From NCBI RefSeq assembly GCF_000512205.2, contig NZ_CP006644.1:5725501-5789500 (forward strand): a DNA stretch of 64,000 nucleotides. Reading direction: 5' to 3'. How positions within the stretch are numbered: position 1 is the stretch's first letter; every line of letters begins with the position of its first letter. A program made the position numbers and the translations under genes. This document shows, one piece after another, positions 9,901 to 18,222 of the stretch. Below the pieces are notes generated by a model, which did no database searches, had not been told where the DNA came from, and saw nothing but the letters and a program-made list of their open reading frames with translations. The DNA is from Sphingomonas sanxanigenens DSM 19645 = NX02 (GTDB lineage Bacteria; Pseudomonadota; Alphaproteobacteria; Sphingomonadales; Sphingomonadaceae).

Positions 9901-12756
9901 CTGGCGACCTGCGCGGTCGATCCCGGCGTGTCGGGCGAGGTCTATGCGGTCGCGACGACCGAAGACGGGAATGGCAATGTCGCCCACGCCACGCGTTCGC
10001 TGTGGCTGGCGGGCGATGACGACTGGTGGTTCGGCGGCGACAATGGCGACCGCATGGATCTTGTCGCCGAGCAGCCCGAGTACAAGGCGGGCGAGACCGC
10101 CAGGTTCCAGGTGCGCATGCCCTTCCGCGAGGCGACCGCGCTGGTGACGGTGGAGCGCGAGGGCGTGCTTTCCAGCTATGTCACCCGCCTGTCCGGCAAG
10201 GATCCGGTGGTCGAGGTGGCGATGCCCGGTGCCTATGCGCCCGAGGTCTATGTCTCGGTGATGGCGGTACGCGGCCGTGTCGGCGGGTTCCGCCTGTGGC
10301 TGTCGGACCTTGCGCGGCGCTGGGGGCTGCCCTTCTTCGCGCGTGACGTCGCCAAGCCGACCGCGCTCGTCGACCTCGCCAAGCCGAGCTACCGGCTGGG
10401 CATGGCCAAGGTGAAGGTGGGCTGGGAAGGCCATCGCCTCGCCGTGGCGGTGAAGGCGGACAAGAAGAGCTATGCGGTGCGCGAGACCGCGCATGTCGCG
10501 GTCGAGGTGAAGGGGCCCGACGGCAAGGCGCCCAAATCCGCCGAGATCGCCTTCGCCGCGGTCGACGAAGCGCTGCTCCAGCTTCAGCCCAACGAAAGCT
10601 GGAAGCTGATCGAGGCGATGATGGTCCAGCGGCCGGTGGCGGTGCTCACCTCCACCGCGCAGACGCAGGTCGTCGGCAAGCGCCATTATGGCAAGAAGGC
10701 GGTGGAGGCCGGCGGCGGTGGCGGCGGCGACCTCTCCGCGCTCAACCGCGAGGATTTCCGCCCGGTGCTGCTGTGGCGCGGGCGGGTGCCGCTCGATGCG
10801 GCGGGCCGCGCGCAGGTCGATGTGCCGCTGTCCGACGCGCTGAGTTCGTTCAAGCTGGTGGCGATCGCCACCAGCGGCGCCGGGCTGTTCGGCACCGGCG
10901 AACTGGCGGTCCGGACGACGCAGGATCTGCAGATCCTCTCGGGCATCCCGCCGCTGGTGCGCACCGGCGACCAGTTCGGCGCGACCTTCACGCTGCGCAA
11001 CACCACCGACAAGCCGATGACCGTCACCGCGACGGTGGGCGTGAACCCGGCGGTGGCGCAAGGCCGTCCGCTCACCGTTACCATCCCGGCCGGCAAGGCC
11101 GAGCCGGTGACGTGGCACCTGACCGCGCCCGCCAATGTCGATCGCCTCAACTGGACGGTCGAGGCGAAGTCCGATGGCGGTGCGGCGGACCGGATCAGCG
11201 TGGCGCAGGATGTGATCCCGGCAGTGCCGGTGGAAACCTGGGCGGGCACCCTGGTGCGGGTCGGTGCCGCCAACTTCCCTGTCGCGCCGCCCGCGGGCGC
11301 GCTGCCGGGCACCGGGGTGGTCGACATCAAGCTCAGCGCGACGTTGGCGCCGCCGCTGGAGGGCGTGCGCGCCTATATGGCCGCCTATCCCTATGGCTGC
11401 TTCGAACAGCAATTGTCGCGCGCGGTGGCGCTCGACGATCCGGGGGCATGGACGCGGCTGTCGGGCGAGATCCCCGCCTATCTCGATGAGGAAGGCCTGC
11501 TGCGTTACTGGCCGTCGCCGAGCATCCAGGGATCGGAGGCGCTGACCGCCTATGTGCTGTCGATCACCGCCGAATCGGGCTGGGCGATCCCCGATGGTGC
11601 CCGCGCGAAGATGATCGAGGCCCTGAAGGCGGTGGTGGAGGGCCGGTTGCGGCGCGACACCGCCTATGCCGGCGACCAGCGCCTGCTGCGTGTCGCCGCG
11701 CTCGCCGCGCTCGCCCGCAACGGGGCCGCCGATCCGGCGATGTTCGGCCAGCTCGGCCTCGCGCCGGGCGACATGCCGACGGCGTTGCTCGCCGACTGGA
11801 TGGTCGCGATCGACAGGACGCCGGGGCTCGCCAACGCGCAGGCGCTGCGGCTGCAGGCGGAAAAGGTGCTGCGCACGCGGCTGGTCTACGAAGGATCGCG
11901 GGTCGATCTGGTCGATGCCGGCAACGCGCCGTGGTGGATGATGGTCACCGGCGACGAATCGGTGCTGCGCGCGCTGCTCGCGGTGCTCGGCCGGCCGGGC
12001 TGGGAGGATGACGTGCCCAGGCTGATGGTCGGCGCGGCGCTGCGCCAGAGCCGGGGCCATTGGGATACCACCCCGGCCAATGCCTGGGGCTCGGTCACCG
12101 CGCGCCGCTTCGGCAGCCTCTATCCGGCGAGCGCGATCACCGGGGTGACGATGGCGCGGCTCGGCAGCGAGACCCGCCAGCGCGAATGGCCGCAGGCGGC
12201 GGACGCGGCGCCGCTGCGCTTTCCGCTGCCGGCGGCGAAGACGCCGCTGGTGCTGACCCAGCAGGGCGGGGCGGGGCCGTGGGCGATGGTGCAGGTGAAG
12301 GCGGCGGTGCCGCTGCTGCAGCCGCTCTATGCCGGCTATCGCATGACCAAGCAGGTCAGCGTGCTCGAACAGAAGGTGCCGGGCCGCCTGACCCGCGGCG
12401 ACGTGCTCAAGGTGCGCATCACCGTCGATTCGACCGCCGACCGGCAATGGGTTGTGGTGAACGATCCGATCCCGGGCGGCGCGACGATCGTCGGCACGCT
12501 CGGCGGCCAGTCGCAGCTGCTGGCCGATGCGGCATCGGGCGGGGAGGGTGTGCAGCCCAGCTATGTCGAGCGCGGACGCGATTCGTGGCGCGGCTATTTC
12601 GAATGGGTGCCGCGTGGCACGTTCACGGTCGAATATACCGTGCGGCTGAACGGCGTCGGCCGTTTCAACCTGCCGCCGACGCGGGTCGAGGCGATGTATT
12701 CGCCGGACATCCGCGCGCAGGTGCCCAACGGCCAGATCGCGGTGGCGCTGCGGTGA
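6991..12756 (+). CDS. Bacterial alpha-2-macroglobulin family protein with thioester
   Basis: A 1921-residue exported protein with a signal peptide at residues 1-23 (ALAAAAFCGAVLGPVVA). It has MG-type beta domains, the MG1/MG2 region around 540-800, a bait region near 1220-1250 (Gly-rich GGGGGG stretch), and a thioester motif CFEQ with Cys1470 and Gln1473. The presence of CxEQ marks it as a covalent protease trap like E. coli ECAM/YfhM. Such proteins are usually paired with PBP1C, as here, and are thought to guard the periplasm when the cell wall is breached. Its TGA overlaps the GTG of pbpC (GTGA). Confidence 0.95.
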   Translation: MRKGLIALAAAAFCGAVLGPVVAVGDSAPQVVLATPGMGGGAVERYTVRFSEPMVPLGDPRAQTPWKIDCPVGGTGRWVDTTTYVHEFEKPLPGGLTCKFELRQGLMSAKGIEVAGGRSFSVDTGGPTARAILPGRYDGRIEEDGQIFLIAANVPADRGSVAGNAYCSVDGIGEKIAVDVLDPSVTDKILTGLGKDTYTLDNFLSTAGLPQPVPADAKARADALKTVTALKCRRPLPPGRDMALVWGAGIRSADGRTAGADQRFDFTVRKAFEASFSCSRVNPQAGCNPVLKASVQFTAPIPIEQAKAIRIEAGGKTLAAKIDDDDKNRAHISSVSFAAPLPAGTIGKLILPDGVKDESGRPLANAQRFPLDVRFDVAPPLVKFAAPFGIIEAKEGGTLPVTVRNVEPALQGRSQPIAGKMLEADSTSDAAIARWLREIETAGANDFREEKRGGEDVTVNHTGTRSILTGAAAGKAMSVPLPGKGKDFEVVGIPLKDPGFYVVELASPTLGEALLGRKTTRYVAAGALVTNMSVHFKWGRGASLAWVTALDTGKPVAGADVRVSDSCTGRLIARGASDALGRVLIKGGLPEPETYGDCKSQSADAPHPLMVSARKAGDFSFTLTEWGEGIRPYDFDLPYGWSKPDDIVHTLFDRTLLRAGETVNMKHILRRPIATGFGYAEPIDGTLRLVHRGSDTQFEMPLKIAADGIGESRWSAPEGAPMGDYDLQIVVGERTIYTDQSIKLDEFRLPTMRATVTGPKEAQVRPKRVPLDLFVGYLSGGGAASLPVRIRTAFTADDLAPAGYEGWSFGGRLLEEGTKPLDGEGEEIAPPLPPAQTLPVTLDAQGTARTAIDIPATITGGARMVVEMDYEDANGEVLTASRRVPIHASGVQLGMKGDGWLMKQDDMRLRFVALGLDGKPIRGQRIRVDLYSREILTARRRLIGGFYAYDNQAKVTKLSAECTAITDSQGLATCAVDPGVSGEVYAVATTEDGNGNVAHATRSLWLAGDDDWWFGGDNGDRMDLVAEQPEYKAGETARFQVRMPFREATALVTVEREGVLSSYVTRLSGKDPVVEVAMPGAYAPEVYVSVMAVRGRVGGFRLWLSDLARRWGLPFFARDVAKPTALVDLAKPSYRLGMAKVKVGWEGHRLAVAVKADKKSYAVRETAHVAVEVKGPDGKAPKSAEIAFAAVDEALLQLQPNESWKLIEAMMVQRPVAVLTSTAQTQVVGKRHYGKKAVEAGGGGGGDLSALNREDFRPVLLWRGRVPLDAAGRAQVDVPLSDALSSFKLVAIATSGAGLFGTGELAVRTTQDLQILSGIPPLVRTGDQFGATFTLRNTTDKPMTVTATVGVNPAVAQGRPLTVTIPAGKAEPVTWHLTAPANVDRLNWTVEAKSDGGAADRISVAQDVIPAVPVETWAGTLVRVGAANFPVAPPAGALPGTGVVDIKLSATLAPPLEGVRAYMAAYPYGCFEQQLSRAVALDDPGAWTRLSGEIPAYLDEEGLLRYWPSPSIQGSEALTAYVLSITAESGWAIPDGARAKMIEALKAVVEGRLRRDTAYAGDQRLLRVAALAALARNGAADPAMFGQLGLAPGDMPTALLADWMVAIDRTPGLANAQALRLQAEKVLRTRLVYEGSRVDLVDAGNAPWWMMVTGDESVLRALLAVLGRPGWEDDVPRLMVGAALRQSRGHWDTTPANAWGSVTARRFGSLYPASAITGVTMARLGSETRQREWPQAADAAPLRFPLPAAKTPLVLTQQGGAGPWAMVQVKAAVPLLQPLYAGYRMTKQVSVLEQKVPGRLTRGDVLKVRITVDSTADRQWVVVNDPIPGGATIVGTLGGQSQLLADAASGGEGVQPSYVERGRDSWRGYFEWVPRGTFTVEYTVRLNGVGRFNLPPTRVEAMYSPDIRAQVPNGQIAVALR

Positions 12757-15002
12757 GTAAGGACGAAAGCCCCTCCCCTTCAGGGGAGGGGTTGGGGTGG
12801 GGAATGTCAGGTGATGGTGGTGGAAGGAAAGAGCTCGCTTCGCTCGCCCCCACCCCAACCCCTCCCCTGAAGGGGAGGGGCTTAAAAGGGGAGTTTCGCA
12901 CCCACCTCCTCTGGGCGCTGACCATCACCGTCGCGCTCTCGGCGGCGATCCTCCACTGGTTCACGATGCCGCCGCCGCTGCCGTCCTACCGCGACGTCAG
13001 GGCGGCCTGGCGCCCCAGCGAATCCTGGCTCTACGATCGCAACGGCCGGCTGATCGACGCCGAGCGCGTCGATTTCGCCGCGCGCCGCCTCGCCTGGACG
13101 CCGCTCGACGAGATCGCCCCGGTCGTACCCGAAACGCTGATCGCGTCGGAGGATCGCCGCTTCCGCAGCCATCGCGGCGTCGACTGGCTGGCCTTCGCGG
13201 GTTCGATCCGCGATCGGCTGCGCGGCCAGCGCGCCCGCGGCGCATCCACCTTGTCGATGCAGCTCGCCGCCTGGCTCTCGCCCGATATCGGCGCGCCGGG
13301 CGCGCGCGACTGGCGGGACAAGCTGCGCCAGATGCGCACGGCGCAAGCGCTGGAGGATCGGTGGAGCAAGGAAGAGATCCTCGAAGCCTATCTCAACCTC
13401 GCCGGCTTCCGTGGCGAGGCGCAGGGCGTCGGCGCCGCGGCGCTGACCCTGTTCGGCAAGACCCCCGATGCGCTCAGCCGCTCCGACGCCGCTTTGCTGA
13501 CCGCCTTGCTGCCCGATCCGCGCGCCGATCAGGCCACCGTCACCCGCCGCGCCTGCGCGATCGCGCCCGAACTGGGTTGCGAAGGGCTGCGCATCGCCGC
13601 CGGATCGATGCTGTCGCCCGCGCGGCGGCTGGTGCTCGACCCCGGGCTGGCGCCGCATCTCGCGGTGCGCCTGCTCGACACGCCCGGCCTCAAGGTCACG
13701 ACCACGCTCGATGCGGCCGTCCAGCGCGTCGCCGCCACCGCGCTGCGCCGGCAGTTGCAGGGGCTCGGCAGCGCGCGGGTGCGCGACGGCGCGGTGGTGG
13801 CGGTCGACAATGCGAGCGGCGACGTGCTCGCCTATGTCGGCGGGGTGGGGGGCGAATCGACCGCGGCAGCGGTGGATGGCGCCAACGCCTATCGCCAGGC
13901 GGGCTCGACCCTGAAGCCCTTCCTCTACGCGATGGCGATCGAGAAGGGCTATCTCACCCCTGCCTCGATCCTCGACGATTCGCCGGTGCAGCTCGACACC
14001 GCCTCGGGCCTCTATGTGCCGCAAAATTATGACCGTGCGTTCAAGGGCCCGGTCTCGGTGCGCAGCGCGCTTGCCGGCTCGCTCAACGTGCCGGCGGTGC
14101 GGACCCTGGTGCTGACCGGCGTCGAGTCGTTCCGCGACCGGCTGTGGGATTCGGGCTATCGCGGGCTCACCGAGGACGGCCAATATTACGGCTTCTCGCT
14201 GGCGCTGGGTTCGGCCGAGGTGACCCTGCTCGAACAGGCGGCGGCCTATCGCATGCTGGCGCGGGGCGGCCGCTACGCGCCGCTGCGCATCCGCGCCGGG
14301 GATCCCGAGGGCAAGGCGCGGCCGGTGACGACGCCGCAGGCGGCATGGATCGTCGCCGACATGCTCGCCGATCCCAACGCCCGCGCGCAGACCTTCGGGC
14401 TGGACAGCGCGTTGCGCCTGCCGTTCTGGGCGGCGGTGAAGACCGGCACCTCGAAGGCGATGCGCGACAATTGGTGCGTCGGCTTCTCGGATCGCTACAC
14501 CGTCGCGGTCTGGATCGGCAATCTGGAGGGCGATCCGATGCGCGCGGTCTCGGGCACCAGCGGCGCCGCGCCGGTATGGCGCGATGTGATGCGCGCGCTC
14601 CACGCCGCCCGCCCCTCGCGCGCGCCGAAGATGCCCGGCGGCGTCGAGGCGCGCGCGGTCCGCTTCGCCGACGGCATCGAGCCGCCGCGCCGCGACTATT
14701 TCCTCGCCGGCACCGGCCAGAGCGTCCAGGCGGTGGCGCCGCCCGAGGCGCGGCGGCCGCGCATCGTCAATCCCGCGGCCGGCGCGGTCTATGCGCTCGA
14801 TCCCGACATCCCGGTCGATCGCCAGCGCATCGCGATCCGCGTCACCGGCCTCGCCACAGGGCACCGACTGATGCTCGACAGGCAGGATGTCGGCCCGGCG
14901 AGCGGCGTGCCGCAGATCCTGGCGGGGCCCGGCCTGCATCGGGTGCGGCTGGTGGATCTGGATGGCAAGGTGGTGGACCAGGTGCTGTTCACGATGCGGT
15001 GA
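12753..15002 (+). CDS. pbpC: Penicillin-binding protein 1C
   Basis: A bifunctional peptidoglycan glycosyltransferase/transpeptidase-like protein of 749 residues when read from GTG 12753, which overlaps the macroglobulin stop. Only one TM helix is visible (HLLWALTITVALSAAILHWF), followed by a GT51 domain with Glu133 (EDRRFRSH). The transpeptidase domain has Ser385-x-x-Lys (GSTLKPF), SLN near 443 and KTG 563-565, and a C-terminal BiPBP_C domain follows. All key residues are present. About 40 N-terminal residues before the TM are encoded by a palindromic repeat, so the true start could also be ATG 12804. Confidence 0.92.
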   Translation: MSKDESPSPSGEGLGWGMSGDGGGRKELASLAPTPTPPLKGRGLKGEFRTHLLWALTITVALSAAILHWFTMPPPLPSYRDVRAAWRPSESWLYDRNGRLIDAERVDFAARRLAWTPLDEIAPVVPETLIASEDRRFRSHRGVDWLAFAGSIRDRLRGQRARGASTLSMQLAAWLSPDIGAPGARDWRDKLRQMRTAQALEDRWSKEEILEAYLNLAGFRGEAQGVGAAALTLFGKTPDALSRSDAALLTALLPDPRADQATVTRRACAIAPELGCEGLRIAAGSMLSPARRLVLDPGLAPHLAVRLLDTPGLKVTTTLDAAVQRVAATALRRQLQGLGSARVRDGAVVAVDNASGDVLAYVGGVGGESTAAAVDGANAYRQAGSTLKPFLYAMAIEKGYLTPASILDDSPVQLDTASGLYVPQNYDRAFKGPVSVRSALAGSLNVPAVRTLVLTGVESFRDRLWDSGYRGLTEDGQYYGFSLALGSAEVTLLEQAAAYRMLARGGRYAPLRIRAGDPEGKARPVTTPQAAWIVADMLADPNARAQTFGLDSALRLPFWAAVKTGTSKAMRDNWCVGFSDRYTVAVWIGNLEGDPMRAVSGTSGAAPVWRDVMRALHAARPSRAPKMPGGVEARAVRFADGIEPPRRDYFLAGTGQSVQAVAPPEARRPRIVNPAAGAVYALDPDIPVDRQRIAIRVTGLATGHRLMLDRQDVGPASGVPQILAGPGLHRVRLVDLDGKVVDQVLFTMR
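12767..12883. repeat. 117-bp palindromic element inside the 5' end of pbpC
   Basis: Two perfect 36-bp inverted arms (12767-12802 and 12848-12883) flank a 45-bp centre. Each arm is itself built around a palindrome (CCCCTCCCC TTCA GGGGAGGGG). Length and centre match the element at 946-1062. It carries no stop codon in the pbpC frame and is translated as SPSPSGEGLGWG (left arm) and APTPTPPLKGRG (right arm). It sits just after the coupled GTG start, so its hairpins lie in the translation-initiation zone of pbpC. Confidence 0.9.
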
Positions 15003-15018
15003 CGGGGCGCTCTATGGT

Positions 15019-15209
15019 CCCTCGCCCCTTTTGGGGAGAGGGACGGGTCCGTGCAGCGGACCAGGGAGAGGGGCAGTCGCGCCAAGCGCAAAGGTTTTGA
15101 CGGGCTCGCTCCGGACGGCGACCGACAAGGCAGCGGCGCTGCACCCCCCGAGCCTTTACGCCTCGCGCGACTTCCCCTCTCCCCGTCCTTCTCCCCAAAG
15201 GGGCGAGGG
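15019..15209. repeat. 191-bp nested palindromic element
   Basis: The ends at 15019-15046 and 15183-15209 are near-perfect inverted copies (CCCTCGCCCC..GGGGAGAGGG type). Inside are a hairpin GGTCCG/CGGACC around 15046-15062 and an inner inverted pair AGTCGCGC/GCGCGACT, giving a hairpin-within-hairpin layout. It lies between the convergent pbpC and AI-2E permease genes and may act as a bidirectional terminator. It is longer than the 117-bp copies and appears to be a second subtype of the same family. Confidence 0.8.
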
Positions 15210-15237
15210 GGCGCGGCGGCAGCCCCGCTCAATCCGT

Positions 15238-16431
15238 TCACGATGCGTGATTCGATAGCGCATCAAGGGAGGGGCGACCCAGCCATCGCGCCCACCACCG
15301 CCGCGGCGGCGGCTCCGCCGAAGCCTCGGCCGCCGCTTCCGCGGCCTGCGCCTCGGCCGCATCGCGCTCGTTCGCCTTGCGCGCATTTTCTTCCGAGCTG
15401 CGCTCCAGCGCGACCTTGATCATCGCGACGATCGGGTCGGCGAGCGCCAGCCCGAGGATGCCGAACAGCGCGCCGAACAGCAGCTGCGCGCCCAGCACCA
15501 GCGCTGGGGCAAGATCGACGGTGCGCTTCGCGACCATCGGCACGATCAGATAGGCGTCGATCGACTGGACGAAGACATAGACGAACAGCGCCCACAGCCC
15601 GGTCTCCCAGCCCGCGGAAAAGCCGACCAGCACCATCAGCACGCCCGACATGATCGCGCCGATGTTGGGCAGGAACACCAGAAGCCCCGTCAGGATGCCG
15701 AGCAGCGCCGCCATCGGCACGCCCCACCAGGCGAGCAGCGCCCAGGTGGCGGTGCCTTCCACGAACATGCCGATCAGCCGGCCGAACATCAGCCGCCGCA
15801 TCGTGTGGCCCATCCGCGCCGAGGTGACGTAGAACTGCCTGCGCTGCGAGATCGGCAGCATCCAGGCGACGCCCCGCTCGTACAGCCGCGGCTCGGTCGC
15901 CACGAAGATGCCGATGACGATGATCATCGCGATCGAGGAGATCGCGCCCAGCGCGCTGCCCACCGCCGAGGTCAGCCGGCCGAGCGAGCCGAGCAATTGC
16001 CGGCCGATCTCGTCGATGCCGCCCTGGCCGCGGCCGATGAGGCCGTTCGCCGCCGCCCAACCGGTGATCCGGTCGAACTGGTGCGCGACCACAACGCGCA
16101 GCGTCTCCGCCTGCGCGGCGAGCTGGGTGCCCGCGAAATAGAAGGTCCAGAGGATGAAGGCGAGGCCGGAGAGCGTGACCAGCGCCAGCCGCCAGGGGCG
16201 GGCGATCGGCAGCACGCGCCCCAGCAGGCGGGTGCCGCCGTCGAGCAAGGCGGCGAAGACGAGCCCGCCGATGATCAGCAGCAGCGGCTGGGCGAGGAAG
16301 GCGATCAGGACGATCGCGAGGGCGAGCCCCAGCCATACCGAAGCGCGCTTGAGTTCCCGGCGGACGACCGGATCGTGCAGTTCCGCGGGTCCCGGCGCCT
16401 CGTGATGCTCGGCGTCGGGACCATCGGTCAT
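15238..16431 (-). CDS. AI-2E/PerM family transporter
   Basis: A 397-residue polytopic inner-membrane protein. Hydrophobic segments pair up near residues 28-80, 165-185 and 215-345, with the family-typical LVFLPNIGAIMSGVLMV loop region and ALVLGAQLLFG. The C-terminus is an Ala/Glu-rich cytosolic tail (about 345-397) with a possible coiled coil. The PerM/YdiK family includes the TqsA autoinducer-2 exporter, but most members have unknown substrates. The start at 16431 overlaps the lepB stop (ATGA), making it the last gene of the pyrE operon. A longer upstream frame runs through lepB and is rejected. Confidence 0.9.
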   Translation of the reverse strand: MTDGPDAEHHEAPGPAELHDPVVRRELKRASVWLGLALAIVLIAFLAQPLLLIIGGLVFAALLDGGTRLLGRVLPIARPWRLALVTLSGLAFILWTFYFAGTQLAAQAETLRVVVAHQFDRITGWAAANGLIGRGQGGIDEIGRQLLGSLGRLTSAVGSALGAISSIAMIIVIGIFVATEPRLYERGVAWMLPISQRRQFYVTSARMGHTMRRLMFGRLIGMFVEGTATWALLAWWGVPMAALLGILTGLLVFLPNIGAIMSGVLMVLVGFSAGWETGLWALFVYVFVQSIDAYLIVPMVAKRTVDLAPALVLGAQLLFGALFGILGLALADPIVAMIKVALERSSEENARKANERDAAEAQAAEAAAEASAEPPPRRWWARWLGRPSLDALSNHAS

Positions 16432-17324
16432 TTTTTCTCGGCCTCGTCCGGATGCAGCCCGGTTCCGGCGCGACCGGAACGGAAGGCGGTGAACCAGCTC
16501 AACGGGTTCCACCACTCGGACGTTCCATCCAGCGAGAAGGTGATGAATTCGGCGCGGCCGCCGATATTCTCGATCGGCAGCGGGCCGCCGAGCCCGCGCT
16601 GCTCGATCGGCACCCGGCTGTCGGCGGACATGTCGCGATTGTCGCCCATCAGGAAGACGTGGCCGGCGGGCACGGTCAGCGGCGCCATCTCGTCGGTCGG
16701 CCGCCAGCCCAGGTCGATGGTGTCGTAGCTGCGGCCGTTGGGCAGCGTCTCGCGCACGATCGGCAGCTCGCAATAGGCCTTGCCGTCGGCACCCGTCACC
16801 TGCAGCCCGGGCCAGTAATCGGGCTCGCACGGGACGTTGGGGTCGACCGCGAGCATCAGCGGCTTCTTCTGTTCGCGCTTCACCGGCACGCCGTTCAGGA
16901 TCACGGTGCCGCCGCGCATCTCGATGCGGTCGCCGGGCAGGCCGATGACGCGCTTGATATAATCCTCGTTCTGGTCGGTCGGCTTGACGATCACGATGTC
17001 GCCGCGCTCGGGCACGCTGCCGAACAGCCGGCCCTTGATGAAGGGCAGCACGTGGAAGGTCGGCGAGACATAGGACCAGCCGTAAGGATATTTGCTCACC
17101 ACCAGCCGGTCGCCCTGGATCAGGATCGGCATCATCGACGGCGAGGGGATGTAGAACGGCTTGGCGACCAGGCTGTGGAAGGCGAGGACGGCCAGGATCA
17201 GCAGCACGATGCCGCGCAGCTCGGCGCCCCAGTCGGTCTTCTGCTTGGCTTTCTTCGCCGACGCGTCGGCGGCGGCGGGAGTGGCGGACGCGTCCGCGGC
17301 ATGATTGGCGTCGGCGTCGCTCAC
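16428..17324 (-). CDS. lepB: Signal peptidase I
   Basis: A 298-residue type I leader peptidase. One membrane anchor at about residues 33-52 is preceded by a Lys/Ala-rich cytosolic tail. Motif [10 protein letters not shown] carries the catalytic Ser, motif [14 protein letters not shown] the general-base Lys, and motif [12 protein letters not shown] is intact. It cleaves signal peptides of secreted proteins on the periplasmic face. It overlaps acpS upstream and the AI-2E permease downstream by 4 bp each. In many alphaproteobacteria rnc and era follow lepB; they do not here. Confidence 0.96.
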   Translation of the reverse strand: MSDADANHAADASATPAAADASAKKAKQKTDWGAELRGIVLLILAVLAFHSLVAKPFYIPSPSMMPILIQGDRLVVSKYPYGWSYVSPTFHVLPFIKGRLFGSVPERGDIVIVKPTDQNEDYIKRVIGLPGDRIEMRGGTVILNGVPVKREQKKPLMLAVDPNVPCEPDYWPGLQVTGADGKAYCELPIVRETLPNGRSYDTIDLGWRPTDEMAPLTVPAGHVFLMGDNRDMSADSRVPIEQRGLGGPLPIENIGGRAEFITFSLDGTSEWWNPLSWFTAFRSGRAGTGLHPDEAEKK

Positions 17325-17743
17325 GCCTGGAACTCCTGCGATGAGACGGGGATCGCCTCGATGATGACGAAGGCCTGCGCCCAGGGATGGTCGTCGGTCA
17401 TCGTCAGATGCACATGGGCGGCGTGGCCCGGCGGGGTCAGCGCGTCAAGCCTCGCCTGCGCGCCGCCCGTCAGCTTCAGCGTCGGCGCGCCGGACGGCAG
17501 GTTGACCACGCCGATGTCGCGGAGGAACACGCCCTGCGAGAAACCGGTGCCGACTGCCTTCGAAAACGCCTCCTTGGCGGCGAAGCGCTTGGCATAGGTG
17601 CCGGCGCGGGTCAGCGGCCGGCGCGCGGCCTTGGCGCGCTCCAGATCCGTGAACACGCGCTGTTCGAATCGCTCGCCGAACCGGTCGAGCGAATTCTGGA
17701 TCCGCTCGATATTGCACAGGTCGGACCCGAGGCCGATGATCAT
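17321..17743 (-). CDS. acpS: Holo-[acyl-carrier-protein] synthase
   Basis: AcpS transfers 4'-phosphopantetheine from CoA to apo-ACP. The 140-residue length is normal. [15 protein letters not shown] at the N-terminus holds the Mg-binding Asp, and [11 protein letters not shown] holds the second metal ligand Glu and the basic residues. Starts and stops overlap the NADAR gene upstream and lepB downstream by 4 bp each. Coupling with pdxJ and lepB is the usual alphaproteobacterial order, apart from the NADAR gene inserted in front. Confidence 0.96.
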   Translation of the reverse strand: MIIGLGSDLCNIERIQNSLDRFGERFEQRVFTDLERAKAARRPLTRAGTYAKRFAAKEAFSKAVGTGFSQGVFLRDIGVVNLPSGAPTLKLTGGAQARLDALTPPGHAAHVHLTMTDDHPWAQAFVIIEAIPVSSQEFQA

Positions 17744-18222
17744 CCCCGTTCCTTCAATAGCGTCTCGCGCAGATCGGTGAGAACCTCACCCAGCCAGTTC
17801 GTGCCGCGCCACCGTGCCCGATTGCCGGCATCGGGATGGTCTTCGGCCAGGCCAATGCCCCAAATGCGATCGAACGGGCTTGCCTCGACCAACGTGGTGC
17901 CGCGCGTGGCAAGCAGCAATTCGAGCAGATCGTCGTGCGTGGTGAATTTCGCGCGATTCCCGGCGAGGACGATTGCCTTGGCGTGCGCATTCCAGCGATC
18001 CGCATCGAAATCGCTCACCTTGCGGCCAAGCGCCTTCTGCTCGCGCGGGCTCTCGGTCGCCATGATCGCGTCCAGCGTCTCGTCGTCGCCGAACAGGCGC
18101 GCCTTGCCCGCCATCATGTATTGTTCGGCGGTGACATAGCGAAGGCCATCGAGTTCGAACGGGCTGGGATGCCATTGCGAGAACGGGCCGTTCCAAAAGA
18201 AGGTAAACTGCTCGATGATCAT
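17740..18222 (-). CDS. NADAR domain protein (YbiA-like N-glycosidase family)
   Basis: A 160-residue single-domain cytosolic protein. [35 protein letters not shown] and the terminal [16 protein letters not shown] are the NADAR/YbiA signature. Characterised members hydrolyse N-glycosidic bonds, either of damaged riboflavin-pathway intermediates or of ADP-ribosylated guanosine as the antitoxin of a DarT partner. No DarT-like gene is adjacent, so the metabolic role is favoured. It is wedged between pdxJ and acpS with ATGA overlaps on both sides, a position not standard for this operon. Confidence 0.88.
   Translation of the reverse strand: MIIEQFTFFWNGPFSQWHPSPFELDGLRYVTAEQYMMAGKARLFGDDETLDAIMATESPREQKALGRKVSDFDADRWNAHAKAIVLAGNRAKFTTHDDLLELLLATRGTTLVEASPFDRIWGIGLAEDHPDAGNRARWRGTNWLGEVLTDLRETLLKERG

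Noticed and set aside
6922-12858. 1978-codon open frame on the minus strand opposite the macroglobulin gene
   Set aside because: It is an Arg/His/Gly-rich shadow typical of high-GC antisense frames, with no domain or start signal; the plus-strand gene has signal peptide, thioester and clear homology.
12882-14939. 685-codon minus-strand frame opposite pbpC
   Set aside because: It is an antisense artefact of codon bias; pbpC carries all catalytic motifs.
17740-18222. DarT-NADAR toxin-antitoxin pair
   Set aside because: No DarT-like ADP-ribosyltransferase gene is adjacent; the neighbours are pdxJ and acpS.
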